From positions 7,704,001 through 7,768,000 of the forward strand of contig JBBDHG010000014.1 of assembly GCA_037951165.1 (NCBI GenBank): a DNA stretch of 64,000 bases, given 5' to 3'. The translations under genes and the position numbers were made by a program. Of the stretch, positions 37,276-48,190 are shown piece by piece (positions within the stretch are counted from its first letter, which is position 1; the number at the start of each line of letters is the position of its first letter). This DNA is from Lophius americanus. Taxonomy: Eukaryota > Chordata > Actinopteri > Lophiiformes > Lophiidae. The notes under the pieces are model-generated. The model saw only the letters and a list, made by a program, of their open reading frames with translations, was not told where the DNA came from and did no database searches.

Positions 37276-38466
37276 GCCGGAGGAATCTGTTACAAGATCA
37301 CATTGTTCATTAATAAAATATGGAGTTGGAGAATCATTTTTAAAAATCTGTACATATATGCAAAATATTCAAAAAAATGTTGAAAACATCTAATTGAATA
37401 ATAAATTAAAAACTTTAATACAATTTAATTTAGACAATTACTCTTCTTAATTCTTCATCATAAGAACTCTAATTAAAAGTTTCCCCTTCTCCTGCTCTCT
37501 TGTTCCATTCTTCAAGAACTTGAACATATTTAGATGGTGCCTACATTGTGCACAGCTTTACAACTTGAGCCATAAGACTGATAATAAATAAATAAATGTC
37601 CATTAGAGACATCAATGACTTAAAATTACTCTAATACTGTTAAATATGAATTCATATAAAAAGAGGTTACCTTGGAAAAAATTAACGTTTACTTCAAAAT
37701 TGAATTGACCACTCCTTGGTCAAGGGTTCATCCTTTCAACAAAGTGTTGACTAAATAGGTCCATGAGTTTTAGGTTTCCCATCATCATAGTAGCAATCGG
37801 TTAATTAATCTAAGCCGAAATCCTTGCCCCTTTGCAATTAATTACATTTGATCAAGGTCACAATATATGGAATTTTGTCGTTTTGTTGCATTGCAAAAAT
37901 ATTTGCATTAAATCAGTTAGAGGTTATACGGAAACTGTATTTCACAGAAATCAGAAAAAGAGAAAATAAATGGTTTTTGCCAAGATGCTAAGTTTTATCT
38001 AAAAAATAGGAAGGAGTTGTGCACTTTGTGGCTGCCGGCCTTTCTGTGCGGAGTTTGCATGTTCTCCCTGTGTCTGCGCGTGTTCTCTCTGGGAACTCAG
38101 GCTTCCTCCCGAAGTCCAAAAACATGTGATACAGAAATCAGATGAAACACATCACCATGACCAAATGTCCAAGTCTCCTTTATCAAAGATGTCCGCTCCT
38201 TGAAGAGTTAAGCAAGGACCTGATTGTACTCCACTAAAAATAAATTGCTTGGCCTTCAGCTACTGAGGCAGTCAAAAAGGTGAAGCAGACAGGAGAGCAA
38301 CAATATGAAGCTGTTCGGAGAACATAGGCAGTGGACGATATGACAAGGAATAAGATGATGGTGTTCAACTGTGAGGGCAGCATCCACTGACAAGCAAACA
38401 AAAGATGGAGCTCTTTTCAAGATTGTACATTGCTTGCCAGATTGTAACATAATCTGGCATAAATAA
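37276..38466. other. Intergenic DNA with a common fish repeat piece
   Basis: TGCGGAGTTTGCATGTTCTC, then GGCTTCCTCCCGAAGTCC and AAAAACATG at about 38037-38127 belong to the same abundant fish repeat as 9960-10180. The rest is unremarkable. Confidence 0.5.
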
Positions 38467-38532
38467 GTGACAACATAATCCCATATGCAGAGGTTTGTCT
38501 CAATACCTCTGCATATGGGATTTTGTTGTCAC
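38467..38532. repeat. Near-perfect hairpin (28-bp arms, 10-nt loop)
   Basis: Arm 38467-38494 and arm 38505-38532 are reverse complements with a single mismatch; the loop is 38495-38504. Each arm centres on CCCATATGCAGAGG or its complement. The right arm touches the downstream end of the LINE fragment that starts about 38535. Confidence 0.9.
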
Positions 38533-38534
38533 CT

Positions 38535-38850
38535 TCCGGAGTTTGGAAAATGGCCTGTAATTTACAAAACCTTCTGGATCAAGAGTAGGTTTTTTGAGGA
38601 GCGGTCTGATTATGGCGGCTTTTAGGGCAGAAGGAACAAAGCCAGCCTGGAGGGATTGATTTATTACAGCGATGATAAGGGGACTGATGGAAGCGATATT
38701 AGTTTTTACTAGGGATGTAGGAAGGGGTCAAGGGCACAGGTGAAGGGTTTCATTGTCCTGATGATAACCTCAACCTCCAGCTGTGAGATTTCAGAGAAGC
38801 ACTTTAGAGGCTGGGAGATCTCAAACTGTGAGTAAGCAGACTGGATTGGT
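38535..38850 (-). mobile_element. LINE reverse transcriptase fragment, L2-type, N-terminal RT part
   Basis: The minus strand reads LKCFSEISQLEVEVIIRTMK, then PFTCALDPFLHP, SISPLIIAVINQSLQAGFVP and KAAIIRPLLKKPTLDPEGFV with NYRPFSKL. These are the conserved segments before the RT palm in L2-type LINEs (SLDPIPT, VINLSLQTG, KPLLKKP, NYRPISNL). It is a fragment of about 100 codons with one or two frame slips and no YADD. Confidence 0.8.
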
Positions 38851-38969
38851 TAAAGTGGAGGAACCAGAAAAGACAGAACAGATGAATGAATGAAGGCCTC
38901 CTCAAGCAATACAAATATAACAATAATAATATTTCATTCTTATGATAATTACTATCTCATTACAGTCAA

Positions 38970-39000
38970 GACTGTCGGTGGGTGGGATGTCTTAGGCAGG
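38970..39000 (+). mobile_element. Short scrap of the third Tc1-like family
   Basis: GTCGGTGGGTGGGATGTCTT and AGGCAG match the 5' flanking motif GTCAGTGGGTGGGATAG seen at 51367. Too short to be certain. Confidence 0.35.
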
Positions 39001-40855
39001 AAGTTTGAGGTTTCCTCAAAATATTCCCTATCCCTCTCTGGAAAGTGCCTTCATATAACATTTGTTATGAATCGGCGCCGTATATATAAAATTGATTGTG
39101 ATTTGACTCCAAGAAGGAACCATTGGCAAGCATGAACAATCTACATGTCACAATGTAGATTGTGTTTACATCTGCCAGAACTCACATCTGGTAGCTCACA
39201 TAGGAATGTGTTTTGTCATCACTTGATACAAACTTGGAGTGGCACTTTAATTACGGAATGGATTGACTTAATTCAATCTGGGGATTTGTTACATCTGTGG
39301 CATCTTGTTTGTTTTCCGACAAAAGCTTGTGGTTTGCAAAATAGTATCATTCATTATTTCAATTTGCAAACAACATTCTGGTTTTGGGTCCATATACGGT
39401 ACTGGTGTATTTGAGATATGATGTCTGACTGACATGATGGACATGTTTACCTAAGAGAAAGGGCTGGATAATGCATCTCGAGAACATCCTATAATATCAA
39501 TGTTGCTAGTGAAGTGGCGTCTTTCACAGACCTCTAGGCAGTCCATTTTTCCTCTAGTCCCAGAGTTTTTTTTAGTAAATGCATGAGGAAGGCTCATATT
39601 AAAATGGGAGCATGTTGAACATTGCAGACACCATCAAATGGCCCCAAAGAAGGGGAAAGTCTAGAACCAGACGTTGTGAGGACATTGGCACCTACTGGGA
39701 ATGTGACATGCATGAAGTGCCTTTGAAAGTGTTGAACCTCCTAGTTTTATCGCTCATTTTAAAGGATACAAATTAAACATCAATACTTTTCAACTCAGGA
39801 TACTTTAATTTACCACATTGATAATACATACTGAATTACTAGCAGATGACATGAGTTTTATGCACAAAATATTGTTCAAGAAAATTAAAAACAGAACATG
39901 TTGCATTCTAAACCTTTGACTTATGCAAATATTAGTTCAATGATGGACACAATGTTGCCCTCAAAAGCAAACTTATCAATTTCGCAGTCTTTTGTAATGT
40001 AGCATTATAATAATAGATATGAGAGAACAATGGCAGATCTCTATGTAACTACCTTTTACCCCAGTTACGTAATCAAACTTGAGGCAAAGACTTAATCATA
40101 ATGACCAGAATTTCCCAAACTGAAATGATGAATTTAGTATGAAACGGTCCTTGTGATGACTTATGCAACTTGTCCAGGGTGTACTCAACCTGTCCCAGCC
40201 TCCAGCCCCCTAAATAATGGACATAGGGTTCAAAGCTAGTCCTGAACTTACAAATATATAATTTAATAGAGTGACTTGTAACTTTCATCATCTTGGCTGT
40301 CACGGGAATGGAGAAGAGCAGGGATTACACCTGGTAATTGTTGGGTATCTCTGATAACCTCTCTTCTGGGTTAAGGCTATGTACATTTAAACCCTTAAAG
40401 GACATTTTTGTCTTTTCACTTTTGATTTTGCTATAATGTTGGCTGTGATGATAAACTGTCTGAGTTTTGGACAAGTGGTGCATTATGGGGGCATTTTGTC
40501 ATTTCAACCTCAGATATGTCTTCCAGAATTATTTGCGCCCTTTACAAAAAGAGTAAAATGAGATACAAAAAATGTCTATACCCATGATCTGTAATATCAT
40601 TCACAAATGTCTAACCTGTTATTCAAGTTACATTGTTTGAATGACACAAATTGTTTCTCAAACGTGTGTACCACAATTATTAGTACTTCTAGATAATCCT
40701 GCAATTTAAAGGTAACTGATGCCCCTTTCCAGTTCTATTTTATATTTCAAGGATTGTCTGTTTGAGTAGGAACTTTTAAGTGGTGAACTATGACTTACTA
40801 TTTAACTGTGGTATAAATATGAGGTGACACAGGCGTACTTCTCTTTGATGTTCTT
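39001..40855. other. Intergenic DNA, nothing recognised
   Basis: No gene. A piece of the common fish repeat lies at about 40165-40215 (TTGTCCAGGGTGTACTCAAC, then CCAGCCTCCAGCCCCC). Confidence 0.4.
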
Positions 40856-41170
40856 CACAGTGGGTTCTTCACAGTGGGTTCTTCACAATGACCAAAGAAC
40901 ACAGCAATGATGTGCAAAGAAAATTTGTTGAGCTGCACAAAACTGATAAGGGGAAAAAAAATCTTAAAAGTTAAAAATGTCAGTTCTAACAGTACCATCC
41001 ATAATTAAGACGTTTTAAGGGACCGGAGATGTTAATAGTCAGCCTGGAAGAGGACATATCCGCAAACAGACCCATGTCTCTGCAAGGAGGGTGGTTTGAC
41101 TGACAAAAATATTATAGCTAGAGTTGCAGAGATCAGATAGAGTCATCCACACTGTGTCCTGCCAACAGAG
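40856..41170 (+). mobile_element. Degenerate Tc1-like transposase start
   Basis: From the ATG at 40888 the frame reads MTKEHSNDVQRKFVELHKTD KGKK, which matches the N-terminus of fish Tc1-like transposases (MTKEHT.DVRDKVVDLHKAG). Further on GRGHIRKQTHVSARRVV and ARVAEIR are recognisable remnants with stops between. Upstream, GTTCTTCACAGTGG is repeated three times in tandem (about 40850-40888). Confidence 0.55.
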
Positions 41171-41913
41171 GATCCAGATCTAAATGATCACGGGCAGCAG
41201 TTGAAATCCCTCCCTCTTATTGTATTTTTTTCCTTACATGTGGACCCACCATAATAGATTTTAAAAGGTTACAATCTGGAAAATAAATCAAGGTTGATAG
41301 TTACGATGTTAGGACTGATATAAGTTAAAAGCATTGAGTCATTTAAAATGTAAAATGACGATTATATTGTATACAGTAGTTTCAGTAATGGTAAGTTTTA
41401 GGTCTGTGAAAATAGCCTGACAACGTTAAACATACTCACTTCATGATTTAACTTTAAGTTAAATTATATAAATTATAATTATTTCAGAAAATATTTGTAA
41501 AAATATCAATTTAGCCCTCCTTTGCTAGAATTTGTGAACTTTTCTAAAGACAGGTCAAATAATTGGAGAAATTCAAAATGATTTATAAAAAATTATTAAA
41601 TATCATCGTAATATTTAGGGAAGGGATACTGAGATCAAATTTAGGTGCCTTAGAGCACCCCTATAAAGGGTTTTATAATTGCCAATGCTCCAAACAAAGT
41701 GGTAAAGAGTCCTTGGATCTCTAAAATACGCGGTATAAACTTAAGTTATTATTCTTATTCTTATTATATAACCATTGAGTAAGATGTAAACCTCACTGTA
41801 CACACATCTACACATCAAGATGATAGACAAGTTCATAATTATCCACAGGCATGGTAGCTATAATTGAGAAATAAAGAAGAATACAGATATCCCTTACCTA
41901 ACGAATGTAATAT
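41171..41913 (-). other. gnrhr downstream flank
   Basis: Sequence after the gnrhr stop codon, AT-rich, presumably including the 3' UTR. I could not choose a polyadenylation site with confidence. Confidence 0.4.
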
Positions 41914-42383
41914 TCACAGTTCCCATTTCAGCACCGAGAGCTCAACCAAAACCTTGCCATCAGAGGATTTTGGTGCATCTTGTCCAGCGTCGCTGTCCTT
42001 TTCACCAAAGTCCTTCCTTCTTTTAGTGGTAGTACATTTCAGCGACTCTTTTATCACAGTGTCATTTTCCAGTTCTGACCTCACAGCGGCTTTGCCGTAG
42101 CAGCTTCTCGTCCCCTTGCGGAAGCGTATGGTGAACAGGCTGTAGATGATGGGGTCGAGGCAGGCGTTGAAAAGCCCGAAGATGAAAAGGATATGGGTGA
42201 GGGAGTGAGAAACTTTTCCCTGTATGTCTTCTGGGAAGAACCAGTACCAAAGACCCAATAGGTAGTATGGCGTCCAGCAGATTATGAAACAGAACACTAT
42301 GACGATGCTCATTTTCAGAGTTCTCACTCTGGCTTTGGGGATGTTGTTCTTTGAGCACCGCAGAACCAGTTCATTGGAGGACA
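41914..42383 (-). CDS. gnrhr: gnrhr coding exon 3
   Basis: 470 bp after acceptor TTTTTATTAG; stop at 41914-41916. Encodes SSNELVLRCSKNNIPKARVR (third cytoplasmic loop), TM6 with FCFIICWTPYYLLGLWYWFF, TM7 with FGLFNACLDPIIYSLF and an intracellular tail of about 75 residues rich in Lys, Ser and Thr. Upstream in the same open frame is intron. Confidence 0.95.
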
Positions 42384-45300
42384 CTAATAAAAAGAAAAAA
42401 GCTGTGAGCATAAAATGGAATATTTTGACGTTTTGAACAACCGAAAAACCAGAGTCGTCTGTGAACTTACAGTTCTTATTCGTCATCCGCTTGGAGATTC
42501 GAATGAAAATCCTGGTGTAGCAGATGATCATGATGACCAGCGGCAGCAAGAAAAGGCAAGAAAAGGTGAACATGTTGTAGGCCGTTTCTTGCCAGTGAGT
42601 AATGAAACTCCCCCTGGTGGTGCACTGAGTAAAGTTTGTTGGATAGGTGATGGTCACATTATGGAAAAGGAACATCTGGGAAACATATTTAAAAAGTGAT
42701 TAGAATAGCATTAATGGCAGGGGTTAATTAGCTCTGCCTGCTTGCCATAGGTGGGATCGAATGTTTGAAGATGAATATTACACTGACATTGTACCAGATA
42801 GCGCAGTACCCTAAGGAATTTTGGCCTCAAAAATAATTTCCAGACAAGTGTTCATTGGTAAATAGTAATGTGTCCTATGTAGTCTGGTCAATGATTGTTG
42901 TGCATTCATTTTCCCTCTCTGTTCTGTGCAAATGTTACAATGTTAATAGTCCCAATCCTGGAACCATTCACGTTCAATGTCTGTACAAACGATTTGGTCT
43001 GGTGAGGTGGAACAACAGGAAATGGGTGTGGCATTTTGGTGACGTAATAATTTCCAGATCATGAAATTTGAAAAGCATTTTGTAGATTAATATTTGATGA
43101 AAAAAGATTAAATGTCATTAAATGACCTCTAACAAGGAAGGCTTGCATTAGCAGCTCTGTCCAGTCTTGTCAAGTTTACACTCTAGGAACTAAGCTAACT
43201 ACTCAAACTAAACATATCACCCCAGACATTACTTCTATTCTTAAATCCTTTCTGTTGTTACATTCAATTTTAATAAATAGGCTGGCAACAACAAAGATTT
43301 ATTCTGTTCTCTCTACACTAACTAAATACCTTAATATCACAATACAAAAACTACTATTGCTCTTTACTTGTTTTAAGTTTTCCTGCAAAGATATTCAAAT
43401 GGTTTGAACTTTATCCTGACAGGCAGCTTCAACTAAAGCCTTTTTCGTTTGTGTGTGTAACAATCAATCATTTAAGACATTTCAAAGTCACGCTTATATT
43501 AGCTTGCTAATGTTAGCACAATTAGTATGTGGGAGATTAAGTTGCAATGATGTTAAGATTTAATCTCATTGTGTGTACTGTGCGTGGATGTTACTGTAAT
43601 AATTGATTTAAAGATTTCAGAGTCTTTCCATTGAATGTTATCGTTAATGCCCACATTCACAATAGATCAAGTCAGATTGTAAAACCAAACCTCTCTTGTC
43701 TCACATTATCAACGGAGGTTCATGCAGGAGTTTTGTCTAAATAAAAAAATATAATCCCCTTTATGGAAAATCTTATTTTTGTTAGCATTTGTTATGTACG
43801 GATGATAAGGACATTTGTCTAAATGCTAGCAGTAGGACCCCGTGCTTAATAATGTGGTATTACATAATTTAGGGTGAGGTTAAATAGCCATGGCATTGGC
43901 TGAGGTAGGACCACTCTGAGTGGTTTCTAGTGATTGATGCTGTATAAGTCTTCAATACACTTGTTATTTTTACTAGTTTACCTTTGTTTTAATTATACTT
44001 GAAACGGTTCTAGCAGCTTGATCATGAATCTACTTCGGGTTATCATAAACAGTGGATTCTTTGACTCTGTTTACTTGTCTTACTTTGAACTCAAGAACAC
44101 ATGGTTTGTTCACAACTCATAGAGCTGCTGACAGAGACAATTTGTCAAAACACATCCCTTCTTAAAAACAAAATAATGCATAACTATCCATATCAATGCT
44201 TGAGTTCCTGGTTGGACCTATGTATTATATTCATGTTCTGTTATCTGATGTAGTTTGTGTAAAAAAAAATCATAACCAACCTCGATACATAAGATATCTT
44301 ATGTTTAACTCATCATAGAAATACTTGATGAGTTTGTTTGTCTCCTATACTGTAATTACAATATGTTTTTCCTTTAACCATGTCAGCATTTAGTGTTGAT
44401 TTGTGTCCAGAGTGCTTTACAAATTATCTTCAATGGTCTTCCATAAAATTCATCAATGGTTTATCAATTGTGTTTCAGTGGGTTTCATCAATGGTGTTCC
44501 TGTCAAAGACTTATTTCCTTTTTATTCCTTATGCTGGTCACACTTTTCTGTTAAATTAAGTGTCTATGTTTCCGTTATAAGTCACTTTGCATTATTGGTT
44601 TTGATAAAAATAAAGAATTATCTAAATGTATTCAAATGTTATTATATAACCTTAATGTCTCATTCTTCATCTTTCCTAAGACAGCCAATAATCTCTAACA
44701 CTGAGACTCTCTGTTTCCCTTAAATCATGCTGCAGATTGTCTCACAGCAAAATGCGTCAATAAATTGCCACCTTTTATATGTAAATACAGAGAGGTGTGT
44801 GGCTAGAGATTGTGCTGAACTATATATAAGAGCCCAATTCGAGTAAAGCCTTGGTCTAGTATGTGTACTTTGCCTACAGCTTAATACCTATGGCAATGTG
44901 TTGTAATATATGCAGATGCATCCAATCATCTGTTGCCTTTTGTCTGCTTACTGTAGTACTGCCGTATGGATTATTGAGGAGAGGTTTCAGGTATATAGTG
45001 AAAGGAAAGGCCAAACACAAGAGGGAGATTAGTTTGAAACATCTAGCCCAGCGTTTCTCTCAATAGATTAGTTAAAGCTGGATTAGAAATTATTCTGAAA
45101 TCATATATCTGCTCTTTGAAATATGGCTTCATGGAGTTTTATTCATCTGTTCAGTCCAGTTTGACAGCTTTCACAACTGTGGAAGTGAACCGCACCTACC
45201 CGATCTGATTTGAGAAGTGTGAAATCAAGCTGAATCACTTCCTTAAATGTTGCCAGTCAATATTTAAATATTTACATGTCATCACCTGTCTTGTCGCACT

Positions 45301-45864
45301 AGTGTTACCTTGCCTTACCTGAGGGATTGATAACAAGGTGCTCATAGTCCACGCCACCATCAGCATGCCTCTGTTCCTTCTCCGGGCCATGCTGATGGCA
45401 AGAGGGTTCAGGATAGCAGACTGTCTGTCCAGACTAATCACCACAGTGACAAAGGCGCAGGAGTACATGGCTTGTAGCTTGAGGAACATCAGAAACCTGC
45501 AGGCCAGGTCTCCAGCCAGCCACTGAACTGTTATGTTCCACACTGCATCCACGGGCATCACTACGAAGGTAACTAAGAGATCAGCTGCCGTTAGGTGGAC
45601 TATTAGCACTCGAACGTGGGATTTACGCTTCTGACTATTGACCCATAGCAGAGCCAAATTGCAGAGAGTGGAAATCCCACACAGGATAAAGGTTATGATT
45701 ACTCTGATTTTTGCTGCTGTAGTAAATGTAGGCAACTGCAGCACTCTGTCCACTGTTGTCCAGTTGCAGAGAGGATCCAGCCACTCACAGCTAGTGTTAA
45801 GGTCAAGTTCTGAGTTTTGCTGATACATGAGGACTGGAGGATCGGAGCAGGAACAGGCATTCAT
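41914..45864 (-). CDS. gnrhr: Gonadotropin-releasing hormone receptor, three coding exons
   Basis: Class A G-protein-coupled receptor at the plasma membrane; it binds GnRH and in the pituitary drives gonadotropin release, usually through Gq/11. Exons join in phase (0, then 1) into 406 codons. N23-T-S and N34-W-T are glycosylation sites in the extracellular N-terminus. TM1 spans about 53-76 (Asn69). TM2 has Asp95, and the ligand-contact Asp106 lies in MPVDAVWNITVQW. Cys122 and Lys129 are in TM3, then DRQSAILNPLAI in place of DRY. TM6 has FIICWTPYY and TM7 DPIIYS. Asp in both TM2 and TM7 and a long cytoplasmic tail after TM7 mark the non-mammalian type. Fish carry several gnrhr paralogues and I cannot say which this is. 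All key motifs are intact. Confidence 0.95.
42471..42675 (-). CDS. gnrhr: gnrhr coding exon 2
   Basis: 205 bp, acceptor TGTTTCCCAG, donor GTAAGTTC, phase 0 to phase 1. Encodes MFLFHNVTITYPTNFTQCTT (second extracellular loop with its disulfide Cys and two glycosylation motifs), then HWQETAYNMFTFSCLFLLPL of TM5 and RIFIRISKRM. Confidence 0.95.
42676..45318 (-). other. gnrhr: gnrhr intron 1
   Basis: 2.6 kb intron with canonical ends (GTAAGGCA at 45318, TTCCCAG at 42676). AT-rich; no transposon recognised inside. Confidence 0.85.
45319..45864 (-). CDS. gnrhr: gnrhr coding exon 1
   Basis: 546 bp, 182 codons ending LLSIPQ before donor GTAAGGCA. ATG at 45862-45864 has A at -3 (AGAAAATGA). Covers the N-terminus through TM4. 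A short upstream frame of eight codons (45875-45901) ends 10 bases before this ATG. Confidence 0.94.
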
Positions 45865-45874
45865 TTTCTGACCC

Positions 45875-45901
45875 TCACCAAAGAGTAAGCATGTTGTTCA
45901 T
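45875..45901 (-). promoter_or_regulatory. Upstream ORF in gnrhr 5' leader
   Basis: ATG AAC AAC ATG CTT ACT CTT TGG TGA, placed directly after a possible acceptor CACCACCAG and just before the main start. If the leader includes it, it could lower translation of gnrhr. Inclusion in the transcript is inferred. Confidence 0.4.
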
Positions 45902-46438
45902 CTGGTGGTGCCAAAGGGAGATAAGACAAAATATAAACATAAGCTTTATTCATGCAGTAAATTGCAAAAGATTCATTTGCATGGATTTGCATAAGAAGCC
46001 TAAACAATGAGTCTTGACACAAAAAGTTTGCTGTGTAGAGCACATTTCACTGGGGCTCACTAATGTGGGTGATGGCTCTAGCTAATTATGGAAAGGGTGG
46101 TCTCCAAATTATCAGTAGCATCAACACCTTACAATCAATCAAAGAAAACGCATGACAATATTTTCTTCCCTGACAAAAGCAGAACATATGTAATTGTTTT
46201 AAAACTCTGCTGAAGGTGGTTTTCTGTGCTCAGCTCCTGCTTTTAATTAAACAACAAAACTTCGCTATTCAGCAATCCAAGTATTTGATTATACTAATTA
46301 AGATCTGCATTGGCATCATTTTTAGCATAATATGGGCTATCTTTCTAATCCTGTCTCCGAAGCTAAGTCTTTTTATTATATAAAATAAACACATTTTAAA
46401 ATACAACATTGCTAAAGGCTGTCTTTGCTCTCTCTACC

Positions 46439-46488
46439 ATTCTATCTATCTATCTATATATCTATCTGTCTATCCATCTATCTATCTT
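46439..46488. repeat. (TCTA)n microsatellite
   Basis: Tetranucleotide array with a few substitutions, about 12 units. Confidence 0.9.
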
Positions 46489-46560
46489 CTAGAGTCTAAC
46501 AATAGCCAAAAATAGTTTATTAATATATAGCAGTAAAATTAATTGCTAGAACAAACTCAC

Positions 46561-46660
46561 ATCTTTGTCTGGGTTGTCCTGAGCTGTTGCATTTTCCATC
46601 TGCACAATATCAGCAAATAAAGTGAAATCCCAGTTGCAGAGTGCACAGTGCCTGCTGCAG
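46561..46660 (-). other. gnrhr: Possible gnrhr 5' untranslated exon
   Basis: The minus strand has a donor-like AAAGAT|GTGAGTTTG at 46560, in the right order upstream of exon 1. The left part of the leader, and whether a promoter lies further up, cannot be told from sequence alone. The upper limit is arbitrary. Confidence 0.22.
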
Positions 46661-47168
46661 CTCCATCTCCCTGCAGGACTCCTAATGTGGAGACAGTGGT
46701 GACTTTCTGTTGGTCCGTGTGGGTGTGGCTTCTCCGCATCCCAGGAGCATCACTACAATTAAACCTGAGCTCTTCATTCATACCAGTATGAATATCGCAT
46801 TCACATGATTGATTGATTAACACTAAACTATATTTCAATATTTGCCAAAGTTCTCAAGGGCACGAAAGCACAAAAGCAGTACAATATAGTATCTTAAACA
46901 GAAATATACAATGTCCAATTTTATCTTGACTTTTCCTTTGTTTCATTATTCAGCATAAGCTTTAATTTAGTTTTCTGTATTTCTTCAACGAAACCTCTTA
47001 AAATAAAAACTGCAACAAGAGGTTTTCCTAAAATCAAGTTAAATTATCAACAGGTCAATATGAAGTCTTTGGACGCTGAGCGCAGCTTCAATCATGGCAA
47101 GTAGCAGTTGCAGAGGTTGAGCAGTGATGGTGACTCTCCTTTTTCTTCTAAGATGAGGAAGAATTGTT
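46661..47168. other. Intergenic DNA, nothing recognised
   Basis: No gene or clear repeat. Confidence 0.4.
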
Positions 47169-47384
47169 ACTTTATTTATTACCACTTAGTCATAGACAAT
47201 ACTTGCAGGACATTGTGGAATTAATTTTCTGCATTTGACCCATCCCTGAGCCCCCTTGAAGCGACTGGAGAGCATATTGGGTTCAGGCTCTTGCTCAAGA
47301 ATCTACGGCATGTAGACTATCGGGCTCGACTCGCTAATCCTCTGATTGGGATACGGCTGCTTCACCCTCTGAGCTACAGTCGCC
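47169..47384 (-). mobile_element. tRNA-derived SINE
   Basis: The minus strand begins GGCGACTGTAGCTCAGAGGG (tRNA-like start with box A TAGCTCAGAGG). It has a box B-like GAGTCGAGCCC about 50 bases on, then a body with CTACATGCCGTAGATTCTTG, AGCAAGAGCCTGAACCC and GGGATGGGTCAAATGCAGAA, and ends in TAATAAATAAAGTA. This is the layout of a widespread fish tRNA-derived SINE. Box B has lost the strict GGTTCGA form, so it is probably silent. Confidence 0.85.
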
Positions 47385-47419
47385 TAGTAATGTAGAACAA
47401 GTACACATCAGCCATAAAA

Positions 47420-47985
47420 TTAAAACAACTGACAAGTGGGATTATGAGTTCAAGAGTATGTCCACAGCTCTTGGGTTAAGACTGTTATTCAACCTGTTAG
47501 TTTTCAGCCTGCCTGATGGGAGGGCTGTGAACGGGGAGTATCTAAAAATGGAAAGCAACCTTGAATATGTATGAGGCCTGCTTGTGGAGACGGCTCAAGT
47601 GGAGGGAAGAGCCGACAATCCATTGTACCTGTTTGAATGGCCGTACGTCAGCATTCTGTAAGTGGTGCAACGGTAGAAATTCTGTAAAATACATTTTGGG
47701 ACATCCCAGGATATGTGAATTCTAAGAACTTGGAGACCCTCTCAACTTCCTCTGTGATAACGCTTAGCTAAAGTGGATGTGTCTTTTTGTTTTTCCTGAA
47801 GTCCTTGGTTATTTACTTGGTGATGTTCGTGTTGAGGTTTAGATTTTTTTCTAAATCTAAATAAATTGTCCCTACACCATGCAAACACTATGGTTATATC
47901 GTTCGCAAACTTAACCCCGATGTTGGAGCTGAGGGTGGAGGTGCCATCACTGGTGAACAAGGAGTAGAGGATTGGAGTGATGTTT
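47420..47985 (-). mobile_element. LINE reverse transcriptase 3' remnant
   Basis: The minus strand reads NIGVKFANDITIVFAWCRDN (a decayed ADDT motif followed by WC.DN), then FRKNKKTHPL in another frame, FYRCTTYRMLTYGHSN, and FTALPSGRLKTNRLNNSLNP. These follow the order found after the YADD motif in a fish LINE: WCKDNNL, DFRK, FYR..IES.LT and LPSGRR...K..R...SFFP. Several frameshifts make it a pseudogene. Confidence 0.7.
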
Positions 47986-47989
47986 GTAA

Positions 47990-48190
47990 AAAATACAGCC
48001 AGCTAGGCGTCAAATGAAGATTTTCCTTGAAGTTCATGTGTTGGAAGAAGGGAAAATGGATAAAAATGGCTTGTTAGATGGTTCAGAGCGTCTCCAGAGC
48101 TTCAGGTCTTGTTGGGTTTTTTCTGGTCTGCAGCAGTTAGTTCTCATCAAAAGGGATCTAAGAAAGGACAACTGAGAATGTCATGGGCAC
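47990..48190 (+). mobile_element. Relic of third Tc1-like family
   Basis: AAGTTCATGTGTTGGAAGAA, GGGAAAATGG, then GGTTCAGAGCGTCTCCAGAG and CTTCAGGTCTTGTTGGG parallel the copy at 49705-49880 and a module known from a Tc1-like transposon start. No frame survives. Confidence 0.5.

Noticed and set aside
47169..47384. tRNA gene
   Set aside because: The tRNA-like head lacks a strict box B and is followed by a SINE body and A/T-rich tail, so it is a retroposon and not a functional tRNA gene.
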